Source: Leptasterias polaris (taxonomy: Eukaryota; Echinodermata; Asteroidea; Forcipulatida; Asteriidae). Taken from it: 64,000 nucleotides of DNA. The number at the start of each line of letters is the position of its first letter. Position 1 is the first letter of the stretch. The stretch spans positions 558,001 to 622,000 of the forward strand of contig JAZGTN010000188.1 of NCBI GenBank assembly GCA_037783415.1, read 5' to 3'. This document shows, in pieces, positions 54,135 through 64,000 of the stretch. The position numbers and the translations under genes were made by a program. Under the pieces are notes generated by a model. It had not been told where the DNA came from. It saw nothing but the letters and a program-made list of their open reading frames with translations, and did no database searches.

Positions 54135-55479
54135 GGCACAATTTTTTTCTAGGGAGGCACTGCTGGCAAATCAACTATAGATTCCTTTGCACTTTTTAAA
54201 AACTAGATCTTAATCTACGCAATGGCGGGTTCCAAACAGCCCCTCAATTAAACCAAAAGGAATATTGGTCAATTTGCATAATGATGTTTCTATGCTCCTT
54301 TTCAGCGCTTCGTTTACTATTAATAATGTTTAAAACATGTTTTTGACCCATCCGCCCCCCCCCCCCCCCAATTTTGATTTTTACATATTGACAAACTATA
54401 ATGTTAATATCCCCTTAACACTGAAGAACAAAGTAATGTCTCAAATAAAGCAAATATTTGAGATCAATGCTCTCACAGCTCAAGAGTTTTCGATGGCTTT
54501 TGTATGGAGGTCGAAAAGTGAACATCTCATGCTTTCAAGCTTTCTAAATTATCAAAAAAGAAACAGATTGAACGTTTTTTCTGGTGCATTTCAACTTTTC
54601 TGCTTTTCGTCGCCCTGAAAAGTAGGTTAAACATTTATCGTAGTATCCATTTTCAACTTGTTTACTTCTCAGTTTCGAGAAAAGCAGGTTTTACTACACT
54701 TATGATCGAAAAGTGGACCTTTGTTTTTTGGTTTTTCTATAGAAGCAGAAAAGCAGGTTGAACGTTGAAGATAAATTTATTTTTCTACTTTTCTACTAGC
54801 CACAAAGCAGATTGTACGTTTTGTCATAAAGGAGCACAAAAGCGGACATCTGCTTTTACTGGTTTCCAACAACCCGAAAAGCCGAAGGTACGTTCGGGAC
54901 CATTTCACTTTTCTGCTTTCCTGCTTCCCGGAATGTGGACCGAATGTTTTTAACAGAGTTTTGAAAGTGGACATCTGTTTTACGCACCAACAGAAAAAAT
55001 GCATTTTTACTCATTGATATTAAAGTATTAAGTTCAAATAATATATTTATTGCTAATAATAGGGAGTAGATTTAACTGCTATGTAATTTACTTATTATCA
55101 GTTAAATCCACTCCCTATAAGCAATAAATATTTTGTTTGAACTTAATACTTTAATATCAAAGAGTTTATATTCCCAAATACAATACCCGAATAAAAAACG
55201 ACTGAGGAGTAAATTTAACTGCTAATAAGTAATGCATTGTTTATGTTTGTGCGTAAAACAGATGTCCACTTCCAAACCTCTGTTAAAAAAACATTCAATC
55301 CACTGTCCAGGAAGCAGGAAAGCAGAAAAGTGAAATGGTATAAACTTAACATTTTATATTCTAGTAATTATTATAGTCTCAAAGGTTCAGATTTCAAATG
55401 GGGGGAGGCACCCGGGGGGCACTGACATCAACTGGGGGACACGTGCCCCCCCCCCCCCCCCCCTATAGTAACGCCACTG
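54064..55479. mobile_element. Non-autonomous hAT-type element with perfect 8 bp target duplication
   Basis: The left terminus is CAGCGGCGTAACTAAGG and the right terminus is the inverse of CAGTGGCGTTACTATAGG. Both are flanked by the identical octamer CACCCCAC (54056-54063 and 55480-55487). CAG-GCG termini plus 8 bp duplications are the hAT signature. The interior has a 33 bp G-run (54101-54133), a C-run near 54354-54369, degenerate AAAAGCAGGTTGAACG repeats and a large hairpin (54898-55345). No transposase is present. Confidence 0.9.
54898..55345. repeat. Two-tier hairpin inside the hAT element
   Basis: The outer arms 54898-55000 and 55241-55345 share CCATTTCACTTTTCTGCTTT and GTGGACATCTGTTTTACGC. 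The inner arms 55014-55078 and 55095-55160 share TTGATATTAAAGTATTAAG and TTTATTGCT. The inner part may be a separate insertion. Confidence 0.85.
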
Positions 55480-55740
55480 CACCCCACCCTCAAAACGGCA
55501 AATTTATATGGAGATCTCGTCTGGTAGCGCCCTCCTTGGAACCCTTTTTAGCCCATCACCATGTACGGCGGACACACAAACACACAGGGCACTCTTATAA
55601 AACATTTCACTACAATTCGCCATTGAGAACAAAAACTCATGCCACACCGGATCCTCCCACCATAATAGCTGCGTGGTTCCGGGAATTCTCAGCTTGATGC
55701 ATTTTAGTCAATTCTTCTTAGTATTCAACTCCAAAAGGCG

Positions 55741-55925
55741 ATGCCCAACTCACACAACCACTACGCCCAACTCACAACCTCAACACTCAACGACGTCCAA
55801 TTCACAGCCACAACACCCAGTTTACAACAACGCACAACTCGCAACGACACCGCCGTCCAACTCACCGCGATGATTCTCAACTCAAAACCCCGACACCCAA
55901 TAGAACTTCATCAACGCCAAATCTG
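55741..55925 (+). repeat. Degenerate CCCAACTCACA-type minisatellite
   Basis: C/A-rich units based on CCCAACTCACA recur about ten times at 15-22 bp spacing. They produce low-complexity spurious frames. Confidence 0.6.
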
Positions 55926-56202
55926 AATCACTTCACCAATTTCAATGCTTTATAAACAACACTTAACCCACAACTATGACGGACCAACTCACAAACCCGA
56001 CGGATCGGAGCAAACCACAACCACAACGGAGGCTGTCTTTTATGGGTTCAGTAGCACTTCTCGTCTGAAAAATGTTGCTTTCAAATTGTTTAAACGAATT
56101 AAATGTGGTCATGGAACATTTGGCTGCTCTTTGAACGTGGTCATTCTTGCTTGTGGTGTGTGTGTGTGTGTGTGTGAGTAGGTAACCACATTTAAACTAT
56201 CT

Positions 56203-56658
56203 ATGGGGACCAGACTGATTTACATAACGCGCTGAGCATAGTATAGACCTTTCTTTTGCAACGTCACAGCCCGAGTTTTTGCCAACCCTGGTTGAAAAAC
56301 TATGGAAAGCCATAACTGCAAATCAAAAACAGATTGCCACATCACAGTTTGTAGCAGTGTTACACAAAATATTCAAAAATAGTGTTGAATTTGTTGGAAA
56401 CAAATCAACCAATCATGGAAGGTATTTCCGTTCAGGAATCTTTACAGAAAATGTTGAATTTGGTCACAACATTTTTTAACACGATTGAATGTTTTGCCAA
56501 CATTCGGCCGTCCATGCCAACCGGCGCACTTTGTTTATCAACAAAAGAAAGGTATATATCTTTGCGCAGACGGGCGTGAGATGCGCACAGCATTACACGT
56601 ATTTCACAAAACCTTGATTGCGCTCGGTGCGCTGACTAAATCAGTCTGGTCCCCATTA
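56203..56658. mobile_element. MITE with ATGGGGACCAGACTGATTTA termini
   Basis: The 20 bp left terminus is exactly inverted at 56639-56658. The interior contains a copy of the 300 bp sequence at 48728-49026 (here 56243-56556), so the 48.7 kb copy may be an internal derivative. Confidence 0.8.
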
Positions 56659-57338
56659 AATATCAGCAGTTGATCGTCTAACTGTTGTGGATTGTTGAGG
56701 GAACCTGACAATGGTTTTCCCGCAAGTTAATAAGTGGGAGAAAAATCACACTCGCGACTCGAAAAGCAAACAATTTTCCCAAAAGATCTGTGATGTTTTT
56801 AAAAAAACAATTCAGCATTAGGGCCTTCTACAATTAGTACAGTAGCATTCGATCGGTACGTTTCATAACCTGGATTAAAAATTAAATCGGCCACAGAAAA
56901 AAGGATGCACTGGGCCAAGGATACGAAGTAGATTATCCCTATTCATGGGGCTATGTCTTCACTAGTTTCCGAAGTTCGTATTGTAAAAGTCACATTGTAT
57001 TTAGCGCGCGCGAGTGCTGACTTTCCATCCAGAAACTTCTTTGCACAATGTACACACACACATGTGGCATGCATGGTCGACTCACGATGTGGGTGAATGA
57101 TCTTCACGCCCCCGGATCCCCGCGCCTGTGTGCATGTTCAGTGTGTGAGAAAAACACACTTTCCACACAGTACACAAGATTCACGTGAGACAATGTCTGT
57201 CAGTGAAATAATAGTGGTCCACAAATGAAACAAAGTGTACGAGGTACGGATTTTTAGTAGCTTTTTTGAAATAAAATACTAGGTAGGGCCTTAGTCATTA
57301 ATTTTGTCTCTCTCTCACTTTTCTCCTTGATGGTGTCT

Positions 57339-57409
57339 TTTTTTTTTTTTTTTTTTCAAGCAAAAGGGGGGGGCGTGCGCCCCCACGCCCCCCCTGTATC
57401 CGCCGCTGA
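57339..57409 (-). mobile_element. Solo hAT-like terminus (CAGCGGCGGATACAGGGG)
   Basis: Read on the minus strand the edge is CAGCGGCGGATACAGGGGGG followed by a G/C-rich stretch and a poly-A. This is a hAT-type end abutting the piggyBac fragment. I could not find a partner end with matching flanks. Confidence 0.55.
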
Positions 57410-57758
57410 ACGTGTATTTATTACCATCCTAGACATATGTTTGCTTAATGCTAATGTCGTATACAACAGCATCCATACAAACAAGAGCTTGTCTACTTTG
57501 GATTTTCGGGTCAAGGTGATAGAGGCACTTATTTCAAGCTTCGAGAACAACCCAGTTGACCATGCCCGTCAAGTGTCAAGTGCTTCAAACGCCCTTTCAA
57601 CTCAGCACTTTCCGGGTCCGAATGTTGGCGGGAAAAAACGTGACTGTGTTGTATGCAGTTCCACCTCTAATCGGAAACAAACTCGCATGATTTGTAAGCA
57701 GTGTATCAAGCCAATGTGTGTTATACCATGCTTTGAGAAATACCACACCAAGCGATAA
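57410..57758 (+). pseudogene. piggyBac-type transposase, C-terminal fragment
   Basis: The frame reads VFITILDICLLNANVVYNSI, the last helices of the piggyBac catalytic domain, then FRVKVIEALISSFENN and a cysteine-rich zinc domain CVVCSSTSNRKQTRMICKQC ending CVIPCFEKYHTKR with stop at 57756-57758. C-x2-C, C-x2-C, C-x4-C and the YHT ending are typical of the family. Everything upstream, including the DDD catalytic residues, is missing. Confidence 0.85.
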
Positions 57759-57869
57759 ATTAGGACAACAATTAAACTATAAAGTTAATTATGTAAAAAA
57801 TGTGTAAAGCTGTTATACCATTTTTGGAGAATTTCTACACCAAGCGAATAATTTTCAATACTTTCTGAA

Positions 57870-59150
57870 AACTCCTCCCCCCCCCCCCCCCCCCCGCTAC
57901 AATGTTGAATCCCACAATCGCATGCCTGCCAACAATCGACATTGAGGCCGGGGGGGGGGGGGGAATGGTACTTAGAAAATAAAAGTAAAAAGTATAGCAC
58001 TTTGGCAAAATTAAATGTTAGTTCCTTCTTTACATATTGGTTCATGATAGGTGTAAATTTGATTTGAGGAGTAATTTTTGTCCAGTTCATATTGTGCGTA
58101 ATCAAAACTCTCTTGTTTTTATTGAATGTGCAATCCTATGAGCGGGTTTGGGGGGGGGGGGGTGCTTCAAAAGGAATGTATTAAAACATTATGTTTATTT
58201 TAGGTTTCAGAAACAAATTTTAAAATAATCAAAATGGCCGACTTAAGCTACTGTACCACATTGTTTGTATTTGGTCTCATTGGGTTCCTGCATCCTCAAA
58301 ACCTGGCAATATTTTATGTAACGGGCCAAAACCAAATTGATTGGCGGCCATTTTTATTATTAAAATGGCCGCCTTAACCTACTGATCCAATAATTTAATT
58401 ATGTGTCTTGTTGGCTTCCTGGATCCTTAATACATTCCAGTTTCCAACATTGAGGCGGGGGGGGGGGGGGAGAGGATGATACTTAGAAAATAAAAGTATA
58501 GCACTTTGGAAATATTTTATGTTAGTTCCTTCTTTACATATTGGTTCATGATAGGTACAAAATTAATTTGAGGAGTTATTTTGTTCGAGTAACGTTCATA
58601 TTGTGCTTAATCAAACTTCTATTGTTTATTTTTAACGTATAATACCGGTGAATCCTATGAGCGCTAATCCTAGTTTCCTACATTGAGGCGGGGGGGGGGG
58701 GGTGGGTAGGATGATTGTTTGAAAGTACAAGTATAGCACTTTGGCTATATATAATGTTATTTTATGTCAGTTCCTTCTTTGTCATTAAAAAAATTAATAG
58801 TTTTGATTTTAGCAGTAATTTATTTCTAGGTCATATTGTGCGTAATCCAAACTCTCTTGTTTATATTTAATGTCCTATCCTAGGAGCGGGTTGGGGGGGG
58901 GGGTGCTTCCCCAAAAAATTATTCAAACCTTTTTTTGTTGTTGAGGATAAATAATTTGGCAAAAAACAAAATGGCCGCCTTAACCAATTTATATTATCAA
59001 CTATTTCATCCTGAAAACGTGGGTATAGTCACCAACCCCCAGTATCTGAGGCTCAACCAATTTTTATGTTTTTTGGGGCGGGTTTGGGGTGGGGGAGGAT
59101 GCTGTTTCTAAAGTAATTTCTTAAAACCTTATGTTTATTTAACTTTTCCA
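57870..59150. repeat. Poly-G/C-rich ~240 bp tandem repeat, three units plus partials
   Basis: Units at about 57935-58165, 58435-58670 and 58670-58905 share a long G-run, TATAGCACTTTGG, TTAGTTCCTTCTTT and ATATTGTGCGTAATC. Linking blocks contain AAAATGGCCGCCTTAACC. G-runs of 10-15 bases recur at least six times. Confidence 0.75.
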
Positions 59151-59809
59151 AAATAATTCTCATGCAGATTGGTATGAACAGGTACTTGACAAATGTTTAT
59201 CTTTCACATTTAAACTACTAAATTGTGTATTTAGTGGTCATAATACCATACCTCAAATATATTTTAAAGGCAATGATTTAGTCCAAGGCAATATGCCAAA
59301 GGCAACAGTAATTTAATTGCTGGCTTGTACAAGTTGCATTATGTTACTAGGACCTAGGCTAACCCCAATCTGCCTTGTGAGGGCGCTGTAACCTAAAACT
59401 TTCCTAAATAGTGTTGGTCACCAGGTAGCCATGTCAAGGAAATTTATCTGGTCACCATTGCATTAGTAGCAAGTGTTGGTACTGAAAGGGTTATATGTGT
59501 TAAGTAAAAAAATACTTAACATAAAGTAAAAGTTAATGAAAAATTAAAACAAAATGTTTGTGTAAATATATAACTACTCAAATTGTGAGTAAAACTAATA
59601 GTTTACATAACTTAGTAATTAGTTATTAACTCATAGCAACTTTAAACACATATTATGTAAATTTTACTGAACTGCTTGTAAAAGTTTACATGGTTTAGTA
59701 AACGACGATGTTTTACTCAAGTATTGTGCAAAATACGCAGCGTGCTGTCTGCTGGGATGGGGTCGCGCTCTGAGCACACAGTACCACAGTGTACCACACA
59801 CACAACGAA
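59151..59809. other. Region upstream of the putative new gene
   Basis: AT-rich until about 59690, then a more balanced stretch with GCAGCGTGCTGTCTGCTGGG just before the start codon, possibly a promoter. No TATA box was assigned. Confidence 0.35.
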
Positions 59810-60879
59810 ATGGATCTAAGGAATGCAAAACTTCGTGAGTGGAACTTCTTTCATCTAATTGAGACGTTTGAAGGTAAGTATTATAAAAGATTGTTGTATT
59901 GATGTTATTATCTGTAGTGATAGACTATACACGACTCGTTAGCAGCATGTAAGGGACAGTTGAACGTCATGTTTTGACTGACAAAACTTTTGAACAGTGA
60001 CTTAAATATCGCAAACACGTACGTAGGTTTTCAATGGTCTCCGTATTGTGCACACAAAACACGTACAGCAGGCATCGTTAATGGAGACCATTGTACCGGT
60101 ATACATGTGCACTGTATTAAACCACCACCACTGCATGCACCTACAGTCTAATTTAATACAGCCACAACTGTTTACTATTATGTACTTGTGTACGTTGCTT
60201 TTGTTTTTATGACCATGTTGCTCTGTTTGCGCCATGAGCGTTTTTTGCGGATTTGTGCGCGTTATAAATGTTCTATATTATTATTATTATTATTCCAAGT
60301 TATACCAAGTTTTCTTGCACCTTTCGTACTAAATGATGCAATTTGTGTATTGGTCCAGTTGCAATTAAAACACAAGTGTTTCATTCTCCTGAAGATTTAA
60401 ACGTTAAGGATACTAGTTCATTGATATTGCACCAATTTTCAACCTAGGCTTCTCACAGGCGCATGAAAACATGCAATAGTTATTGAAAGTTACTGATCTA
60501 CTTAGTAATTATTGGTCCATTTTATTTAATCTTAAAAAATGACAACAGAGAGCTTTGAAGACAAGAAGACAAAGATTTATTATCAAATTTCAAATACAGT
60601 TCAATTGAGTTCAGAGTGTTATCTGTTTCAGATTACCATGAAAGATTGCCTTTGTTGTTGAAAACAATCATAATTATTATGTTGTTATTAATTGTTAATA
60701 ATTGTGTGTGATTAGTTTCATCAATTGTAAAGGGTTTTTCTTATTTTGTTTTTAACTTAGAGCAAAGACAGAATTGTGCCATCTACACCCTACCGACTCT
60801 ATTCACTGGACGGAGGAAATTTAAAGGAGGGAGGGTATCATACTCTGAGGCAGCAGCAGCATTTGTGGACTTTCATTGT
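59810..60879 (+). CDS. First two coding exons of an unrecognised gene
   Basis: Exon 1 (59810-59873) starts ATG and encodes MDLRNAKLREWNFFHLIETF then E. The donor is GTAAGT. Exon 2 (60761-60879) has acceptor TTTTTAACTTAG and encodes QRQNCAIYTLPTLFTGRRKF, KGGRVSYSEAAAAFVDFHC, with donor GTAAGT. The phase matches across the junction and both donors are near-perfect. I do not recognise the family. The basic TGRRKFKGGRVSYSEA stretch and amphipathic sequence suggest an intracellular protein, possibly nucleic-acid associated, but that is a guess. No further exon was found downstream, where a LINE occupies the sequence. Confidence 0.5.
60172..60296 (+). mobile_element. Very short 5'-truncated LINE 3' end with ATT tail
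   Basis: About 115 bp up to the ATT repeats is identical to 63451 onward, ending GCGCGTTATAAATGTTCTAT and (ATT)n. It is in the first intron of the putative new gene. Confidence 0.9.
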
Positions 60880-61604
60880 GTAAGTTTTACAGCACAGTTC
60901 GTTTGAAGAGCTCACTGACTCAATCAACTGATTTTCATATAATTTGTTGGTATACATCACTCCAAATTCAACTGATTAACAATCATTAGATTGAGTCAGT
61001 AAGCTGTTCAACATCTGCATTATTAAATGCTAACTTTAACCTCTCATTTTGTTCAGAAGTACAATCAAATAACTTTTCAACATTTTGTCTTTACAAGATA
61101 ATGGTAAATAATACACTTGACTTAAAATGCAAATTCTGGGAGAGGGGAAAAGCATCGCACAAACACATCCTCCCCTCAAACAAAACCAAAAAGGGTTTAA
61201 GAAAGCAGGCAACAAATAACTAAACATATTCTGATTTGGCTATGAATTATTGTTTATTTTAACCTTTTTACAGAAATTATTCAAGAAATCTCAACCCCCC
61301 CCCAAAAAAAAAATCATATCGAGACAAATCAAAGTTTTCAGGTACTATTATCATGTAGGATTGCATATAATATATGCAATATTATAGCACCAAAATGATC
61401 TCTCCTCCTGGGGTCCTATCACCTTATTCCAGAACTGCAAGTCTCCATCCTTGAACTTTTTGTAAATTTTTTTTTAGGCCCCTATGTATTTGTTTATTTA
61501 TTGTATTTTATTTCAATTTGTATTTGTACTTTTTTTCATTTCTTTGCATGTATATGTACATCATGTACAAATTGTATTACACATGTACATTGCAGTACTT
61601 GTAC
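60880..61604. other. Sequence between the putative exon 2 and the LINE
   Basis: AT-rich; a C/A homopolymer junction lies near 61294-61312. An inverted TTGAGTCAGTAAGCTGTTC phrase mirrors GAGCTCACTGACTCAA near 60908. No further exon was recognised. Confidence 0.35.
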
Positions 61605-61789
61605 ATTGTCTCTATTGATCTCAAAGTGTTGTAATATGATAATTAAACCACTATTGATAAAAAATAATGATTTAATCTGACATTGTGTGTACCCCATCCT
61701 TAAGACACAATCAGATTAAATCATTATTTTATAGCAAAATTGGTTTTAATTGTCATAGTACAACACTTTAAGTTCATTAGAGACAATTA
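61605..61789. repeat. Long inverted repeat next to LINE 5' region
   Basis: The arms 61605-61691 and 61706-61789 pair with few mismatches, for example AATAATGATTTAATCTGA with its inverse and CTCAAAGTGTTGTA with its inverse. The loop is about 15 bp. It overlaps the start of the open frame that runs into the LINE. Confidence 0.85.
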
Positions 61790-63207
61790 TCAACTTTTGT
61801 CCCTTCAACCACAAGCTAAACAACAAGTCAGCAAACCAATATACGCTCGTCTCAAATCCCTTGATCTCCTTCGAAGTAGACGAGGACGTAAAGGAGGTCG
61901 ACGTATCAACAGACAGATTTCAGTAATCTGCCACAGAGATAATCGTCTGAATGTACACAGAAAACGACATAATGCTGTTATTCATTCAAGAACATTGGTC
62001 GCCATTCCTCCCTCTTCGGAAGAAACGGTCCCTGCTAGTTCCGCCACAAAAAGCAGTGTTAATCACCTTCCCATTGTCTTCATGACAAATGCTCAGTCGC
62101 TTGTGAACAAGATCGACGAGATACAAGTTATTTTTGAACAACACAACATCGATATAGGAATAATAACTGAATCCTGGTTTACTCCTGACACTCCAGATCA
62201 TCTAGTCAATATTCCACACTACAATATGTTCTCCAAATGTCGTGATAACCAACGTGGCGGCGGAGTTGCCATTTATACTCGTGAACAGATCCCGGCCAGT
62301 AAACTTGTCATTGCTGTTCCAGAACAATTAGAGTGCATATGGGTAAAAGTAAGACCAACCCGACTGCCTCGTGGGATTTCATCTATTGTAATATGTGCTG
62401 TTTACATCACCACAAACTCCCCTTATAAAGAACTTTTGGAAAGACATGTTTTACAGAACATTGACAGTTTACGGATTAATTCTCCGGATGTAGGAATTGT
62501 TATTTTAGGCGATTTCAATCGCATGAATATTAATTCTCTTACCAGAGGAAACGACATTGTTCAAATTATAGATTTTCATACTCGTAAGGATGCTACCTTA
62601 GACTTAATATTAACCAACTGTAAACTGAATACTTTGTACAACAAGCCTCAAGGCCTTGCTCCTATTGGCAGTAGTGATCATGTCTGTGATATGGAAGCCT
62701 AAACAGCATAAAAAGCTTAAGAACACCCTGGTGGTTAAGGAATTTCGTTCGATGCATAATTCCAACATTCGTTCTTTTGGATCTTGGATGCAAAATCAAG
62801 ATTGGAATTCTATTCTTTCATGTAATGAGGTTCAAGAGAAAGCTGACGCTTTTTATTCACTTCTTGACTTTGGCCTGAATTCATTTTGCCGAGTTAAAAA
62901 AATTACGGCACATTGTAGAGATAAACCATGGCTCACATCCTACATTAAACAATTAATCTCGGACCGGCAAATAGCATTTGCTAATAATGATCCACAGTGG
63001 CATACGATCCGTAACCTAGTTAAAAGGGAAATTGCAAAGGGTAAACTATCCTATTATGCTAACAGAGTTAGAAATTTACAACAAACTGACCCCCACAGGT
63101 GGCATCAACAAATAAAAACTATGACTAATATTAAACGTTCTTCTCATCTCTGCTTAGACATTCCAGGTATTGAGGACAACGATTATAAAAGTAAGGCTGA
63201 AGTGATT
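61790..63207 (+). pseudogene. CR1-like LINE ORF2: endonuclease and linker (frameshifted)
   Basis: The frame has an Arg-rich lead RRGRKGGRR, then an APE endonuclease: FMTNAQSLVNKIDEIQVIFE, GIITESWF, RGGGVAIYTRE, VILGDFNRMN, ATLDLILTN and GSSDH. All the usual catalytic motifs are visible. A one-base frameshift near 62680 moves the frame, which continues with DKPWLTSYIKQLI and the linker up to KAEVI at about 63207. There the foreign 3' end begins. Expression as an intact protein is impossible. Confidence 0.88.
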
Positions 63208-63580
63208 TTGCGATCAGCTGCTAAATTACTCTTGGTTGTGCCTAAATCATCTAGGTCCTGGGGCGACAGAGCTTTCTCTGTCGCAGCTCCCCGGTTATGG
63301 AACGCAATTCCCTACAATATTCGTACTTCTCCATCACTTGAGACATTCAAAAACAGGTTAAAAACACATCTCATGCAAAGCACTTATGGTCGGGATCATA
63401 TGTAAATGCTTATTTCAGTTTTTCCATTTGTAAATCATGATTGCATCCTGTTACTATTATGTACTTGTGTACGTTGCTTTTGTTTTTATGACCATGTTGC
63501 TCTGTTTGCGCCATGAGCGTTTTTTGCGGATTTGTGCGCGTTATAAATGTTCTATATTATTATTATTATTATTATTATTA
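63208..63580 (+). mobile_element. Second LINE 3' end nested inside the CR1-like LINE
   Basis: It begins with a C-terminal RT signature, GDRAFSVAAPRLWNAIPYNI and LETFKNRLKTHL, then a 3' UTR and an ATT tail. The host LINE frame breaks off at KAEVI and resumes as NGRFVRV right after the tail. Its last ~115 bp is identical to 60172-60296. Confidence 0.85.
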
Positions 63581-64000
63581 ACGGCAGGTTTGTCAGGGTG
63601 TCTGAGGGTCTTAATCCCCTGGATACCACAAATCTTCCTGCATACCTGCCCTCCATTAGTACAGTTCCTCATTTATACCCATGGAATGTTTATGCAGAAC
63701 TTAAGAAGCTGAAATCTAGTAAATCATGTGGTCCTGATGAATTTCCTCCAAAACTTGCAAAGGAATTTGCTTATGAATTAAGCATTCCTCTCACAGATAT
63801 TTTAAATTGTTCTTTTTCTAAAGGCATTGTTCCACTTCAATGGAAACGAGCCATAGTTGTTCCGATTCCCAAGCAATATCCTCCAAGTATTGACAAGTTG
63901 AGACCCATTTCGCTGACTTCCGTTTTTGCCAAAATTGCCGAGGGATTTGTTTCTGAGTGGGTTTTGTATGATACTCGGGACAAAATTGATAGTCGTCAAT
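63581..64000 (+). pseudogene. CR1-like LINE ORF2 continued: reverse transcriptase start, runs off window
   Basis: The frame reads ELKKLKSSKSCGPDEFPPKL, then ILNCSFSKGIVPLQWKRAIV and VPIPKQ, LRPISLTSVFAKIAEGFV. These are the first RT motifs. It continues past the window end, so the YxDD catalytic motif is not visible. Confidence 0.88.

Overview
The window is animal nuclear DNA: AT-rich, intron-dense, with GT-AG splice sites and many degraded transposable elements. The integrin gene type, the non-LTR retrotransposons, the tRNA-derived SINEs and the TTAA-flanked MITEs suggest a marine deuterostome, most likely an echinoderm and perhaps a sea star. That assignment is an inference, since no database search was possible.

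Positions 1-6400 hold a decayed two-gene DNA transposon. A YqaJ-type (lambda-exonuclease fold) nuclease pseudogene lies on the plus strand. It faces a THAP zinc finger plus DDE_Tnp_4 transposase on the minus strand, which has two exons and one frameshift. A ~550 bp hairpin repeat sits between their 3' ends, and a run of tRNA-Asp-derived heads follows at 6114-6400.

Positions 8156-51722 hold one host gene, an integrin alpha subunit of the non-I-domain, RGD-binding (alphaV/alpha5/PS2) type. I reconstruct 28 coding exons on the plus strand, encoding about 1040 residues. They cover a signal peptide, a seven-repeat beta-propeller with three calcium loops, thigh and calf domains, a furin site, one transmembrane helix and a KVGFFKR cytoplasmic tail. 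All introns but the third have canonical GT-AG sites in matching phase. The introns are packed with repeats: an antisense LINE with ORF1 and endonuclease, a 19-copy 40 bp satellite carrying a tRNA A-box motif, several TTAA-flanked MITE families, a ~3 kb TTAA element, a MITE family rich in GGGTCA half-sites, and SINEs with intact Pol III boxes.

Positions 51723-59150 are intergenic and repeat-dominated. They include a precise 1416 bp hAT-type element with a perfect 8 bp target duplication, a MITE with 20 bp terminal repeats, a piggyBac transposase C-terminal fragment and a poly-G-rich tandem repeat. Positions 59810-60879 look like the first two coding exons of an unrecognised host gene. The window ends in a CR1-like LINE interrupted by the 3' end of another LINE copy, whose tail is identical to a solo copy at 60172.
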